A stretch of DNA of 64,000 nt from Aureivirga sp. CE67 (GTDB taxonomy: Bacteria > Bacteroidota > Bacteroidia > Flavobacteriales > Flavobacteriaceae). This document shows, in pieces, positions 54,541 through 64,000 of this stretch (its first letter is position 1; every line of letters starts with the position of its first letter). Under the pieces are notes generated by a model. That model worked only from the letters and a program-made list of their open reading frames with translations, ran no database searches and was not told the DNA's origin. A program made the position numbers and the translations under genes. The stretch is taken from NCBI RefSeq assembly GCF_015767245.1, contig NZ_JADOTV010000015.1:44130-108129 (forward strand), written 5' to 3'.

Positions 54541-55662
54541 TTATTCGCTCTCAGGAATCATTACTCTTTCGACTCTCTGAGAGATAGCCGTCAAAATCTC
54601 ATAAGGAATTGTACCTATTTCTCTAGCAAAATATTCGATTGTCTCTTGCGAATCAAAGATGATTACTTCTTCTCCAACTTCACAATCGATTCCAGTAACA
54701 TTTACCATAATCATATCCATACAAACATTTCCAATAATTGGAGCCATTTGCCCAAGAATCTTCACAAAACCTTTTCCGTTTTTCAACTGTCTACTAATTC
54801 CGTCCGCATGACCAACAGGAATTGTAGCATATTTTGTTTTTTCAGAAGTAGTAAAAGCTCTGTTATACCCAATTGATTTTCCTTCTTCTACATAAGAAAT
54901 TTGAGAAATAACAGATTTTAATGAATTTACATTTTGTAGCTTTTTAGTTTCTTCCGCAGCATTTCCAAAACCGTGAAGTCCAATTCCTAAACGAACCATA
55001 CCAAATTGTGCTTCTTCTGCATAATTAATAATACCAGAAGTATTTAAAATATGATAAAAAGGTTTTTCTTCTAATTGGTTTGAAAGAAAATCGGCATCTT
55101 TCTGAAACTTTTGAATTTGTCTTAATGTAAATTCTCTTTCTGCATAATCTTCACTTGCAGCAAGATGAGAAAAAATAGAAGTAACTTTTAGATACGGATT
55201 TCTACACAATCTTTTATTTAAAGCATAAATATCATGATGAGAAAAACCTAATCTATTCAATCCTGTATTAATTTTTATGTGTACAGGATAGTTTTCAATT
55301 TTCTGTTCAGAAGCTATTTTTTCAAAAGCTTCCAAAACAGTAAAATTGTAAATTGTTGGTTCTAAATTATAGTGAATGATAGATTCGAAATTGAATATCT
55401 GTGGGTGTAGAACTAAAATCTTTGTTTTAATTCCAGCCTCACGAAGCGCAATTCCTTCTTTAGCATAAGCTACCGCAAAATAATCGACGTTTTTAGTCTC
55501 TAAAAATTTGGCAATAGCTATCGCATCCGAACCATATCCGAATGCTTTAATAACAACCGCTAAGCGAGTGTTCTCATTTAATTTTGATTTAAAATATGCT
55601 AAATTATGTGCAATCGCATTGCAATCAATTTCTAAAACAGTAACATGACTATTTTTCATCAT
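54541..55662 (-). CDS. alr: Alanine racemase
   Basis: 373 residues; PLP enzyme interconverting L- and D-alanine for peptidoglycan. PLP-binding Lys39 lies in [11 protein letters not shown], a variant of the usual VKANAYGHG. The second catalytic residue, the Tyr of SIGYNRAF, is present. [24 protein letters not shown] (GYADG in most homologues) and [13 protein letters not shown] also match. Either of two adjacent ATGs (55662, 55659) can start it. It overlaps the tdk 3' end by 14 bp, giving coupled expression. Confidence 0.93.
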   Translation of the reverse strand: MMKNSHVTVLEIDCNAIAHNLAYFKSKLNENTRLAVVIKAFGYGSDAIAIAKFLETKNVDYFAVAYAKEGIALREAGIKTKILVLHPQIFNFESIIHYNLEPTIYNFTVLEAFEKIASEQKIENYPVHIKINTGLNRLGFSHHDIYALNKRLCRNPYLKVTSIFSHLAASEDYAEREFTLRQIQKFQKDADFLSNQLEEKPFYHILNTSGIINYAEEAQFGMVRLGIGLHGFGNAAEETKKLQNVNSLKSVISQISYVEEGKSIGYNRAFTTSEKTKYATIPVGHADGISRQLKNGKGFVKILGQMAPIIGNVCMDMIMVNVTGIDCEVGEEVIIFDSQETIEYFAREIGTIPYEILTAISQRVERVMIPESE

Positions 55663-56266
55663 TCTTTATCTCCTCTTCTTTATTGTCGTGTTCGTGCATC
55701 GCTTTGTAGTAAGCAGCTCTACTCAATGGTTCATACTCTTGTGTTTCTCCAAGTAAAACCAAATCATCGCTTTGTGCTTTTCTATAGCTATAGTTTGCTA
55801 AGTTTCCTGTTCTGGTACATACAGCATGAACTTTCGTTACATATTCTGCTGTTGCCATCAGTGCAGGCATAGGTCCGAAAGGATTTCCTTTAAAATCCAT
55901 ATCCAAACCTGCAACAATTACACGCACACCTCTATTTGCTAATTCGTTACAAACTGCAACAATTCCATCATCGAAAAATTGTGCTTCGTCTATCCCTACA
56001 ACATCCATGCCTTCCGCTAAAATTAATATATTTGAAGAAGAAGGAACTGGAGTAGAATGAATTTCATTAGAATTATGAGATACTACTTTTTCATCATCAT
56101 ATCTTGTATCGATTGATGGTTTAAAAATTTCTACTTTTTGTTTGGCAAATTGTGCTCGTTTTAATCTACGGATTAGTTCTTCTGTTTTACCAGAGAACAT
56201 AGATCCACAAATTACTTCGATCCATCCAAATTGTTCTGTATGATTTACTGTATTTTCAAGAAACAT
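55649..56266 (-). CDS. tdk: Thymidine kinase
   Basis: 205 residues, type II (TK1-like) thymidine kinase of nucleoside salvage. P-loop [15 protein letters not shown], Walker B-like [12 protein letters not shown], and the lasso/substrate region [20 protein letters not shown]. Most homologues have two Cys pairs for Zn in the lasso domain. Here the first pair is reduced to C-x-x-T and the second position reads [10 protein letters not shown] without Cys, so no zinc site is expected. First gene of the tdk-alr pair. Confidence 0.92.
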   Translation of the reverse strand: MFLENTVNHTEQFGWIEVICGSMFSGKTEELIRRLKRAQFAKQKVEIFKPSIDTRYDDEKVVSHNSNEIHSTPVPSSSNILILAEGMDVVGIDEAQFFDDGIVAVCNELANRGVRVIVAGLDMDFKGNPFGPMPALMATAEYVTKVHAVCTRTGNLANYSYRKAQSDDLVLLGETQEYEPLSRAAYYKAMHEHDNKEEEIKNDEK

Positions 56267-56371
56267 TTTGTAATTTTCGGGCTTGAAAGGTTATCTAATA
56301 TCTTTAGTTTTCGGAAACCGTACAAATTTATTAAAAATAAGCACTAAACATTCAATTAAAGTCATCAACTT

Positions 56372-57787
56372 ATGCAAAAAAAATTAGAAGCTGAATTAAT
56401 GAGCATCGCACATGGGATTTTACAAATGAAAAACCGCGATGATGTAAAGGCTCTTCATGAAAAAGCACAGGCCTTATACGAGAAATTATCTGTTCTAAAA
56501 TTTTTGGATTATTACCAACAAACCACACCAAATGCAACAGAATCTAAGGAAGAATTACTAGAATATTTTGCAAAAGCGACTGAAAATAAGGAGAGTTTAG
56601 ACAAAGCTGCGGAGGAAGAAAAGATTCTTTCAGGCGTAAAAGAAGTTCTTACAGAGGAAATTAGAAAAATTAATCTTCAACAAAAAACAGAAGAAAAAAA
56701 GGAAGATATTGTTGATAAACAAAAACTTGTCTCTACTGTTCAAGAAGTAATCAAAGAAGAAATTCCGAGACAAGAAGCTGTAAAAGTTGTAGAAGTTGAA
56801 AAGGAAATTGCACCTGAAGTTGTTGAGGAAAAAGTAGTAGAAGAAAAAGTGGTAATCAGTCAAGATGAGCCAACTTTAATTGTAAAAGAAGTAGTAGGAA
56901 CTCTAGAAGAAATCGAAGACGAAGGTGATGTTTTTTCTAAACCAATTTCTAACTTAAATACTGCGAAAGAAAATAAAACTACAAATGCTCCTGTAGAAGA
57001 AAAGAAAGAAGAAGTTGTTGCGGAAGAAAAGCCGAAGCCTATGACAGAAGCAGAAAGAGTACGAGAGCAAATTGCAGCAATCAAAAGGCAGGCTGAAAAG
57101 CAAAGAGAAGACTTTGAGCATGGACAAAATAATCCAATAACTCATGAAGAGGAGCAGGAAAGATTAAGATTAGCAAGAATCGAAGAAGAAAAAAGACAAC
57201 AACAATTAGAGCTTCAAAGACAAGAAGAATATAGAAGACAAGAAGAATTAAAACTTCAAGAAGAGGAAGCTGAAATAAGAAGACTTCAAGAGTTAAAACA
57301 AAAACAATTAGAGCTTCAAAAACAAGAAGAACTAAGAAAGGCACAAGAATTAAAACTTCAACAAGAAGAAGCACAAAGAAAAGCGCAACTAGAACAACAA
57401 GTTGTTGAAGATTATACTTTAGAAGAAGAGTTAAGAAATACACCTTCGGTAGATGAGACTTCTGAAATGTTTAATGACCCAAGCAAAATTCCTACAGGAA
57501 ACTCGATAAACGACCGTTTTACTGGAAATACTGGAGGAGCTACAGTAAATGCTTTAAACAATAAAGTAATCACTGTTGGGTTAAATGATAGAATAGCTTT
57601 TGTTAAACATTTGTTTGAAAATAGTCAGGAAGATTTTAATAGAGTACTTTCGCAATTGAATACGCTTAAATCGGAAAGAGAAGCGAAATATTTTATTACA
57701 AAAATGGTTAAGCCTGATTATAATTGGACAGACAAAGAAGATTATGAAGAGCGCTTAATGAAATTAATTGAAAGAAGATTTGTTTAA
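56372..57787 (+). CDS. Coiled-coil protein with conserved C-terminal domain
   Basis: 471 residues, no signal peptide. Short helical N-terminal domain (1-60), a low-complexity Lys/Glu/Val segment (about 90-230), then a long Gln/Glu/Arg-rich coiled coil (about 230-350; ELQRQEEYRRQEELKLQEEE-type heptads). A compact C-terminal domain follows (about 370-471): NSINDRFTGNTGG, VGLNDRIAFVKHLFENSQED, FNRVLSQLNTLKSEREAKYF and ERLMKLIERRF. This last domain is widely conserved in Bacteroidota, but its function is unknown to me. It is 18 bp before the DUF4254 gene; probably a scaffold or cytoplasmic partner. Confidence 0.75.
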   Translation: MQKKLEAELMSIAHGILQMKNRDDVKALHEKAQALYEKLSVLKFLDYYQQTTPNATESKEELLEYFAKATENKESLDKAAEEEKILSGVKEVLTEEIRKINLQQKTEEKKEDIVDKQKLVSTVQEVIKEEIPRQEAVKVVEVEKEIAPEVVEEKVVEEKVVISQDEPTLIVKEVVGTLEEIEDEGDVFSKPISNLNTAKENKTTNAPVEEKKEEVVAEEKPKPMTEAERVREQIAAIKRQAEKQREDFEHGQNNPITHEEEQERLRLARIEEEKRQQQLELQRQEEYRRQEELKLQEEEAEIRRLQELKQKQLELQKQEELRKAQELKLQQEEAQRKAQLEQQVVEDYTLEEELRNTPSVDETSEMFNDPSKIPTGNSINDRFTGNTGGATVNALNNKVITVGLNDRIAFVKHLFENSQEDFNRVLSQLNTLKSEREAKYFITKMVKPDYNWTDKEDYEERLMKLIERRFV

Positions 57788-57805
57788 ATATAATAATCGA
57801 AAAAT

Positions 57806-58408
57806 ATGAAGAGTCAAGATTATAATTCTATTTTTGATAAGGTAATCGAAAAATATCATGTAATTGATAGCGTAGATCAGCCTTTTGAGAATATCTATGA
57901 TAAAAATACTTTAGAGCATTTATTATACAGAAAATGTTGGATTGATACAGTACAATGGCATTATGAAGATATTATTCGTTTGCCAGAAATTGATCCAATT
58001 GAAGCTTTAAGTTTAAAAAGAAAAATTGACGCTTCAAACCAAGATCGTACGGATATGGTAGAGTACATTGATAGTTATTTCTTAAACTTAAACAAAGATG
58101 TTGAAGTAAAAGAAGATGCAACTATCAATACAGAAAGTCCTGCATGGGCAATTGATAGACTTTCTATTCTTGCATTAAAAATTTACCATATGAACGAAGA
58201 AGCAACAAGAGAAACTGCTTCGGATGATCATAGAAAAAAATGTCAAGAGAAATTAGATGTACTTTTAGAACAAAGAAAAGATTTATCTTCTGCTATCGAT
58301 GATTTAATCCAAGATATTTCGGAAGGTAAAAAATACATGAAAGTATACAAACAAATGAAAATGTATAATGACGATGAATTAAATCCAATGTTATACAACA
58401 AAAAATAA
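57806..58408 (+). CDS. DUF4254 protein
   Basis: 200 residues, helical and cytoplasmic. It matches the DUF4254 pattern: YHVIDSVDQPFENIYDKNTL, EHLLYRKCWIDTVQWHYEDI, IDASNQDRTDMVEYIDSYFL, ESPAWAIDRLSILALKIYHM, and a C-terminal helix (LLEQRKDLSSAIDDLIQDIS). The family often occurs near glycosyltransferases or cell-envelope genes; here its only partner is the coiled-coil gene 18 bp upstream. Biochemical role unknown. Confidence 0.82.
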   Translation: MKSQDYNSIFDKVIEKYHVIDSVDQPFENIYDKNTLEHLLYRKCWIDTVQWHYEDIIRLPEIDPIEALSLKRKIDASNQDRTDMVEYIDSYFLNLNKDVEVKEDATINTESPAWAIDRLSILALKIYHMNEEATRETASDDHRKKCQEKLDVLLEQRKDLSSAIDDLIQDISEGKKYMKVYKQMKMYNDDELNPMLYNKK

Positions 58409-58430
58409 TTTTCGAAAGAAAACATAATAA

Positions 58431-58466
58431 AAAAACTCAAAGTAGCATTTTACTTTGAGTTTTTTA
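58431..58466. terminator. Bidirectional intrinsic terminator
   Basis: Stem AAAAACTCAAAGTA / TACTTTGAGTTTTT with loop GCATTT, between the convergent DUF4254 and DUF3570 genes. Confidence 0.82.
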
Positions 58467-58488
58467 TTTGACATATGTTTAATGGTAA

Positions 58489-60017
<1,529 letters not shown>

Positions 60018-60033
<16 letters not shown>

Positions 60034-60230
60034 CCTCCACCTGTTTTTCCTCCATTAGCACCTGAAGCTCCTTCTCTATAGTTTTGAAAGTTTACTTCAA
60101 ACTGTTCTGATGATCTTGATGATAAAGCCATATCATCATCATTTAAATACGTTTTTTGATAAGGTTTTACACTTGAACAAGATGTAAGAATCCCTCCTAG
60201 CAATAGCACAGCTACTGAAAGGCTTTTCAT
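60018..60230 (-). CDS. DUF4266 small lipoprotein with Gly-Cys tail
   Basis: About 70 residues from ATG 60230 (MKSLSVAVLLLGGILTSC; ATG 60242 also possible). Lipobox Cys18 is followed by SSVKPYQKTYLNDDDMAL, a short FEVNFQNYREGASGANGG segment and the C-terminus GGGCGCN. The two Cys in the Gly-rich tail could bind metal, form a disulfide or be modified. DUF4266 is always short like this. Its stop overlaps the DUF3570 start by 16 bp and ApbE is 14-26 bp upstream, so the three are probably made together. No biochemical function known to me. Confidence 0.85.
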
Positions 60231-60256
60231 TTTTAAATTCATTTGTTTTTGATTAA

Positions 60257-61246
60257 TTAATTTTTTTCTTGAAGTTTTAAATCTTTTGATGTGAAAATTT
60301 CTCCTTGATTATCCAAAATCAAACATTCAATTCCTTTTAATTTATTGATCAATTCGATTCCTTTATTTTTTCCCATAACAAAAACAGAAGTAGCTAGCGC
60401 ATCTGCCAATTCTGCATTGGGACAAAAAATGGTAACACTTTGTAAACTCTCTACTGGCCAACCAGTTTTTGGGTCAATAATATGCGAGTATTTTTTTCCA
60501 TCTAAAACAATAAATTTTTCATAATTACCCGAAGTAACTACGGAAGAATTTTCTAGAGGAAACCATCCAAGCGCATTTTCATCATCTTTCGGATTTGCTA
60601 TTGCGATTTGCCATTTTTTATGGACTGGGTGTTTTCCCCAACAAGTCAAATCTCCACTAGCATTGATTAGTCCTGATTTTACACCTAATTTTTGCAATTT
60701 TCTTTTGACAGATTCAGCAGCATACCCTTTTCCGATAGCTCCAAAACCTATTTTCATTCCTTTTTCTTTCAAAAAAACAGTTTGTTTTTCTTCATCCAGA
60801 ATAATATTATGAAAATCAATTTTTGAAACAGATTTTTGAACAGTAATACTATCTGGTATTTCAGTCATTTTTCTATCGAAAAACCAAACTTTATCAAGGG
60901 AAGCAAAAGAAATATCAAAATAACCGTTGGTTAATTTTGAAACCCGAATGCTCCTCTTGATCAAACCAAACAATTCTTTTGAGACAGGAACTGCTTTTAT
61001 TCCTGCCATCTGATTCACTTTACCCGTTTCTGTATCCGATCTCCAAGAAGAAATTACATCTTCAATTCTCTTTACTTCTTCCTGAGCAAAATCTAGATAC
61101 TTTTCCCCTTGTTCTTCATTCTCTGCTTCTACCGAAAAAACAAAAGAAACTCCCATCTGAGTAGTAGCTCTTTTATAGATATTCTGAGAATAAATCTTTT
61201 GAAAAGAAAAGAGAAATACAAATATTAGTGTAAAATTTTTTAGCAT
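60257..61246 (-). CDS. apbE: FAD:protein FMN transferase (ApbE family)
   Basis: 329 residues, signal peptide ending KIYSQ (about residue 20). It attaches FMN from FAD to Thr/Ser of extracytoplasmic flavoproteins. ApbE features: ISSWRSDTETGKVN, KIGFGAIGKGYAAESVKRKL, GLINASGDLTCWG, VVTSGNYEKFI, YSHIIDPKTGWPVE (His and Asp near the metal/FAD) and ADALATSVFVMGKNKG. The exported acceptor is not obvious in the operon; the DUF4266 protein has an SGAN stretch that only partly resembles the SGAT flavinylation motif. 1 bp after the thioredoxin-family gene. Confidence 0.92.
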   Translation of the reverse strand: MLKNFTLIFVFLFSFQKIYSQNIYKRATTQMGVSFVFSVEAENEEQGEKYLDFAQEEVKRIEDVISSWRSDTETGKVNQMAGIKAVPVSKELFGLIKRSIRVSKLTNGYFDISFASLDKVWFFDRKMTEIPDSITVQKSVSKIDFHNIILDEEKQTVFLKEKGMKIGFGAIGKGYAAESVKRKLQKLGVKSGLINASGDLTCWGKHPVHKKWQIAIANPKDDENALGWFPLENSSVVTSGNYEKFIVLDGKKYSHIIDPKTGWPVESLQSVTIFCPNAELADALATSVFVMGKNKGIELINKLKGIECLILDNQGEIFTSKDLKLQEKN

Positions 61247-61247
61247 T

Positions 61248-61682
61248 TTAATTAAAATATTTTTCTAAAAATACTTCTGTAGTCTCTCCTTTATAACCAT
61301 CGATCTTCTTTAAAATATTTAAATTTTTATCGAAAACTACTACATAAGGAAAAGCTCCTTTTGAATTATATTTTTCAGCAATTGACTCATTATATTTGAT
61401 TGTTTCTTTTGAAACTCCTCTTTGATTTCTTTTAAAATCAATGTTTACAAAAATATATTTGTCGTTTGCTTTTTCTATAAATTCTGGAGATTCTAAAACC
61501 TCAGATTTTAACTGAATACAAGGCTTACACCAATCTGACCCAGAAAATACCAAGATTACTTTTTTATCCGTATCTTTCCCTAAAGCCGCTGCTTCTTCCA
61601 AATTAGTATGCCATTTGATTTCTTGGCTAAATCCTAAAACTGTGTTTAAAAAAATAAATAAGAATAGTAATTTTTGTTTCAT
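61248..61682 (-). CDS. Periplasmic thioredoxin-family protein
   Basis: 144 residues; signal peptide ending LGFSQ (residue 20). Thioredoxin fold with active-site motif CKPC in VLVFSGSDWCKPCIQLKSEV. A variable-cis-Pro segment is seen in KGAFPYVVVFD. The motif favours a reducing or isomerase role on Cys proteins in the periplasm, possibly the DUF4266 tail or the Cys-rich acidic lipoprotein encoded divergently. First gene of the thioredoxin-ApbE-DUF4266-DUF3570 operon; -7 box upstream. Confidence 0.87.
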   Translation of the reverse strand: MKQKLLFLFIFLNTVLGFSQEIKWHTNLEEAAALGKDTDKKVILVFSGSDWCKPCIQLKSEVLESPEFIEKANDKYIFVNIDFKRNQRGVSKETIKYNESIAEKYNSKGAFPYVVVFDKNLNILKKIDGYKGETTEVFLEKYFN

Positions 61683-61710
61683 GTATTTAATTATTGAAAT
61701 TTTAACAGTG

Positions 61711-61718
61711 CAAATATA
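61711..61718 (-). promoter_or_regulatory. -7 promoter element of the thioredoxin-ApbE-DUF4266-DUF3570 operon
   Basis: Minus-strand TATATTTG (TAnnTTTG), 28 bases before the ATG. A TTG -33 box is not seen at 17-20 bp. Confidence 0.55.
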
Positions 61719-61974
61719 TACTTTATTTAGACTTAATAAAAATAATATATTAACAGTTTTTAAGATTCTGTTATATTAACTAGCTCATTTTTAGATTTTT
61801 TTTGAATTATTTTTTTGTTTTTAAGATAAAATATAGTCGTAAATTCGGGTAACCAAAAACAACTAAACACTTGTAAAATAACAGATTGCTATAATTTTAA
61901 AGTTTTTTATAAAAAAATGGTAGGGTGAAAGCTTTAATGATTGTTTTATAAGTGTTAACTAAAATCTATCAAAG

Positions 61975-63168
61975 ATGAAATACTTAAAATCAAGTTTAGC
62001 TTTTTTACTATTGACAGTATTTGTATTTACATCATGTAACAATGATGATGATACACAAGTACAACAAATCGAAACTGTTAGTGTGAAAAAGAGTGAAGGA
62101 CTAAGAACTTTTTTAAATGTAATCAAGAATTTAAATCTACAAAATGCAAACGCCAGAACAACTACTGATGACGAATTGTGTTTTGATTTTGTGTATCCAA
62201 TCACTTTAGGATACAATGATGGTTCTACAGTAGAAGTAGAAAGTTTAAATCACCTAATCGAAGTATTAACAGACGAAACTGAAGATTTATATATCGAAGG
62301 AATCAACTTCCCATTTGATATTGTTTTCGCTGCTGATGACAATGTAATGACAGTAGAAAGCGAAGAAGATATTATTTCAGCTTTAGAAAACTGTGAGTAC
62401 ATGGAAGACGAAGAAGATTGTTTTACAATCCAATTCCCAATTAATGTAATTATCGGAAATGAAACTGTAGAGTTTACTTCTATGGAAGATTTATACCAAG
62501 AAATTGAGTACGAAATCGTATTCCCAATTACTGTTATCGATAATGAAACAGGAGAAGAAATCATCGTTGAAAACTATGATCAATTAGATGAATTAGAAGA
62601 AATGTGTGATGAAGACGAAGATGATATGGATATGTGGGATTTTGAATCTTTTGAAGATTGTTTTACATTCAATTACCCATTAACAATGGTAATTCAAGAT
62701 GAAGATGTTACTTTCAATAACGATGAGGAGTTCTATGATTTCTTTGCAGAATTAGATGAAGAAGATTTAGAAATTGAAGATATTACTTTTGTATTCCCAT
62801 TCACAGTTACTTTAAGTGATGATGAAGAAACTCAAGAAACTATGGAAAACATGGATGATTTCATGATGTTAATCGAAGATTGTTTAGAAGCTTGGGAAGA
62901 AGACAACGGAGATTGGGACGAAGAAGATGAAGACGAAGACGAGTCTGATGAAAATGATAACGACGAAGAAGAAGACGAAACTGACGAAAACGATGATGAC
63001 GAAAACGATGAAGACGGAAATGAGTCTGATGAGAATGACAATGACGAAGAAGGAAATGAAACTGACGGAAATGATGAAGACGGAAATGAGTCTGATGAGA
63101 ATGATAACGACCAAGAAGGAAACGATTCTGAAGATTCTGAAGAAAATAACAACGAAGGAGGAAACTAA
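61975..63168 (+). CDS. Acidic lipoprotein with three tandem Cys-bounded modules and Asp/Glu/Asn-rich tail
   Basis: 397 residues. Lipoprotein signal (VFVFTSC, Cys21). Residues 69-303 are three tandem modules (about 69-140, 149-211 and 229-303). Each opens with Cys-Phe and closes with Cys, and each contains two related FxFPxT-type strand units (CFDFVYPITLGYNDGSTVEV; CFTIQFPINVIIGNETVEF; CFTFNYPLTMVIQDEDVTF). The last about 90 residues are almost only Asp, Glu, Asn, Ser and Gly with internally repeated ESDENDND blocks. I do not recognise the family. Divergent from the thioredoxin operon with a 292-bp gap; surface-exposed, cation-binding behaviour is inferred. Confidence 0.8.
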   Translation: MKYLKSSLAFLLLTVFVFTSCNNDDDTQVQQIETVSVKKSEGLRTFLNVIKNLNLQNANARTTTDDELCFDFVYPITLGYNDGSTVEVESLNHLIEVLTDETEDLYIEGINFPFDIVFAADDNVMTVESEEDIISALENCEYMEDEEDCFTIQFPINVIIGNETVEFTSMEDLYQEIEYEIVFPITVIDNETGEEIIVENYDQLDELEEMCDEDEDDMDMWDFESFEDCFTFNYPLTMVIQDEDVTFNNDEEFYDFFAELDEEDLEIEDITFVFPFTVTLSDDEETQETMENMDDFMMLIEDCLEAWEEDNGDWDEEDEDEDESDENDNDEEEDETDENDDDENDEDGNESDENDNDEEGNETDGNDEDGNESDENDNDQEGNDSEDSEENNNEGGN

Positions 63169-63220
63169 TATCTATATAAATAATTACTCTAAAAACACGA
63201 TTGTTTAAGTTGAATTTTTA

Positions 63221-63257
63221 AAACGGATAAAGATTAATTTCTTTATTCGTTTTTTTA
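63221..63257 (+). terminator. Intrinsic terminator of the acidic lipoprotein gene
   Basis: Stem AAACGGATAAAG / CTTTATTCGTTT (one G-T pair) with an 8-nt loop and a T-run. Confidence 0.75.
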
Positions 63258-63276
63258 TAAACAATAACCAAATAAG

Positions 63277-63309
63277 AAGAGATAGGTTTTAGCACTTATC
63301 TCTTTTTTT
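63277..63309 (+). terminator. Second hairpin terminator in tandem
   Basis: Stem AAGAGATA / TATCTCTT, 12-nt loop, then a T-run. It backs up the terminator 20 bp upstream. Confidence 0.65.
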
Positions 63310-63341
63310 ATTAAACTATAATAGAAAATAAATAATAGTAA

Positions 63342-63441
63342 TTTGGGCGTTTCCCTCCGGGTCGGGCTTTCCGTTATATCTTTTTTGCTAAAAGCAACAG
63401 GCTGAAAAAGCAAAAAAGGATGCCACTACAATCCCTAACAC
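63342..63441 (+). repeat. Dispersed structured intergenic repeat, copy 4
   Basis: Short copy: TTTGGGCGTTTCCCTCCGGG (first hairpin CCC-TCC-GGG), GTCGGGCTTTCCG, a second hairpin with arms ATCTTTTTTGCT and AGCAAAAAAGGAT, then CCACTACAATCCCTAACAC. It lacks the middle block with GTCGCCTCCG that the other three copies have. It is part of the gene-free stretch 63169-63920, which also holds two terminators and the repeats listed below. Confidence 0.78.
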
Positions 63442-63603
63442 AAAAACAAACAAAACCCTCACATTTCTACCAAACAACGCTAAAACCGCTAAGACAATCA
63501 AATTAAGCAACTATTACTACATCTCTTTAGATTAAGAACCTTCTCGGTTGATTCTTCGAAGGTAGAATCATCACGTTCTACTACGATTTATCAATTTTAA
63601 TTT

Positions 63604-63641
63604 TCGCTGGCACGAGTTTGTAACTCGTGACCACACAAATA
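63604..63641. repeat. REP-like hairpin, second copy
   Basis: 38 bp differing at only two positions from 35354-35391 (TCGCTGG-CACGAGTT-TGT-AACTCGTG-ACCACACAAATA). The stem CACGAGTT / AACTCGTG is perfect here. Similarity extends weakly upstream (GATTTATCAATTTTA in this copy). It lacks the terminal inverted repeats found around the 35-kb copy. Confidence 0.7.
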
Positions 63642-63742
63642 ACAGAAAAACAGAAACATTCTAAAAAGATTACTAGTAAAACAAAAAGGAAAAGAAATAG
63701 AATGAAAATAAGAAAAAGGAGTAAACCCTAAAAACAAAAAAA

Positions 63743-63852
63743 GTCCCAAAGGGACAATATAAACCAACATAGTGTGCAACACTAGGAATTCTCAAAATCA
63801 AAACAAAAAAGTCCCAACGGGACGACATAAACCAACATAGTGTACAACACTA
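63743..63852. repeat. Two tandem double-hairpin repeats
   Basis: Units 63743-63784 and 63811-63852 share the layout GTCCC-loop-GGGAC, then TAAACCAACA, then TAGTGT-loop-ACACTA, 68 bp apart start to start. Both small stems are kept although loop and linker bases vary. No ORF. They sit just downstream of the rRNA operon. Confidence 0.75.
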
Positions 63853-63854
63853 TG

Positions 63855-63875
63855 AACTTTCCCAAAAGGAAAGTT
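63855..63875. repeat. Short perfect hairpin
   Basis: AACTTTCC-CAAAA-GGAAAGTT, 8-bp perfect stem, three bases after the second tandem unit. Followed by TTTT on the plus strand; may be a third palindrome of the same cluster. Confidence 0.5.
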
Positions 63876-63881
63876 TTAAGC

Positions 63882-63917
63882 AAAAAAAATCCTGATTCAA
63901 AAAAAGAATCAGGATTC
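63882..63917 (-). terminator. Intrinsic terminator of the rRNA operon
   Basis: Minus-strand stem ATCCTGATTC / GAATCAGGAT with a T7 loop, then a T8 run, directly past the 3' end of the 5S rRNA gene. Confidence 0.85.
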
Positions 63918-63920
63918 AAA

Positions 63921-64000
63921 GAAAGGCGATGACATACTCTCCCACCAAAGGCAGTACCATCTGCGCTGGTAGGCTTAACTTCTCTGTTCGGGATGGAAAG
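63921..64000 (-). rRNA. rrf: 5S ribosomal RNA, 3' part (runs off the window)
   Basis: About 80 nt of the 3' end on the minus strand. Conserved 5S blocks are recognisable on the reverse strand: CCGAACAGAGAAGTTAAGCC, then TACCAGCGCAGATGGTACTG, TGGGAGAGTATGTCATCGCC and the terminal TTC. The 5' part (about 30 nt) is beyond 64000, followed presumably by 23S and 16S in the upstream direction. Confidence 0.93.

Noticed and set aside
62832..63208. Long Ser-rich, Ile/Val-rich and Lys/Thr/Met-rich frames over the acidic lipoprotein tail
   Set aside because: These are frame and strand shadows of Asp/Glu/Asn codon repeats in the lipoprotein gene.
63743..63852. Possible mini-CRISPR
   Set aside because: Only two units, each with two internal stems and variable loops, a 26-bp gap and no cas genes; better described as tandem palindromic repeats.

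Overview
The window is AT-rich chromosomal DNA from a gliding member of the Flavobacteriia (Bacteroidota). The evidence is: gldE and gldD next to mutY-ssb; a four-gene locus resembling the sprC-sprD-sprB-sprF gliding/type IX secretion (T9SS) locus; T9SS type B (CHU_C) C-termini; near absence of Shine-Dalgarno sequences; and Bacteroidota-type promoters (TTG-N17-TAnnTTTG). I cannot name the genus from the sequence alone.

Layout. 1-5.2 kb: partial TonB-linked outer-membrane receptor, rhomboid protease, then a + strand run of PagL-like deacylase, head-GIN lipoprotein, endonuclease V and moaA. 5.2-6.8 kb: JmjC-like cupin and a lipoprotein. 7-21 kb (-): sprC/D/B/F-like adhesin operon, including a 2934-residue SprB-like protein with a lectin head. 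21-31 kb: RNase G/E, a 29-residue AURKAIP1/COX24-like protein, HU, mutY-ssb-gldE-gldD, acpP-fabF-rnc, purN and RNase H. 31-45 kb: mfd, a BioF-like enzyme, an lpoB/COG3014-like lipoprotein set behind a candidate sigma-54 promoter, and an alpha-2-macroglobulin. 45-48 kb: 3-hydroxyanthranilate dioxygenase, a lipoprotein, and a broken IS110-family element sitting inside a dispersed intergenic repeat. 48-54 kb: nitrite-to-ammonia (Nrf) module (porin, nrfH, nrfA, ResB, CcsA). 54-58 kb: alr, tdk, a coiled-coil protein and a DUF4254 protein. 58-63 kb: a compact thioredoxin-ApbE-DUF4266-DUF3570 operon, facing a repeat-built acidic lipoprotein. 63.2-64 kb: terminators and several repeat types downstream of an rRNA operon, whose 5S gene runs off the right edge on the - strand.

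Most notable: (1) the IS110 element splits one copy of a four-copy structured intergenic repeat, and the hairpin upstream of its transposase carries a 10-nt guide-like segment complementary to the flanking target, as expected of a bridge RNA; (2) the four-copy repeat keeps fixed sequence blocks but swaps whole hairpins between copies; (3) the ApbE/DUF4266/DUF3570/thioredoxin operon has a Gly-Cys-rich lipoprotein tail and runs of up to 31 aspartates, next to an acidic lipoprotein made of three tandem modules. I found no tRNA, CRISPR array, prophage or recognisable defence island.
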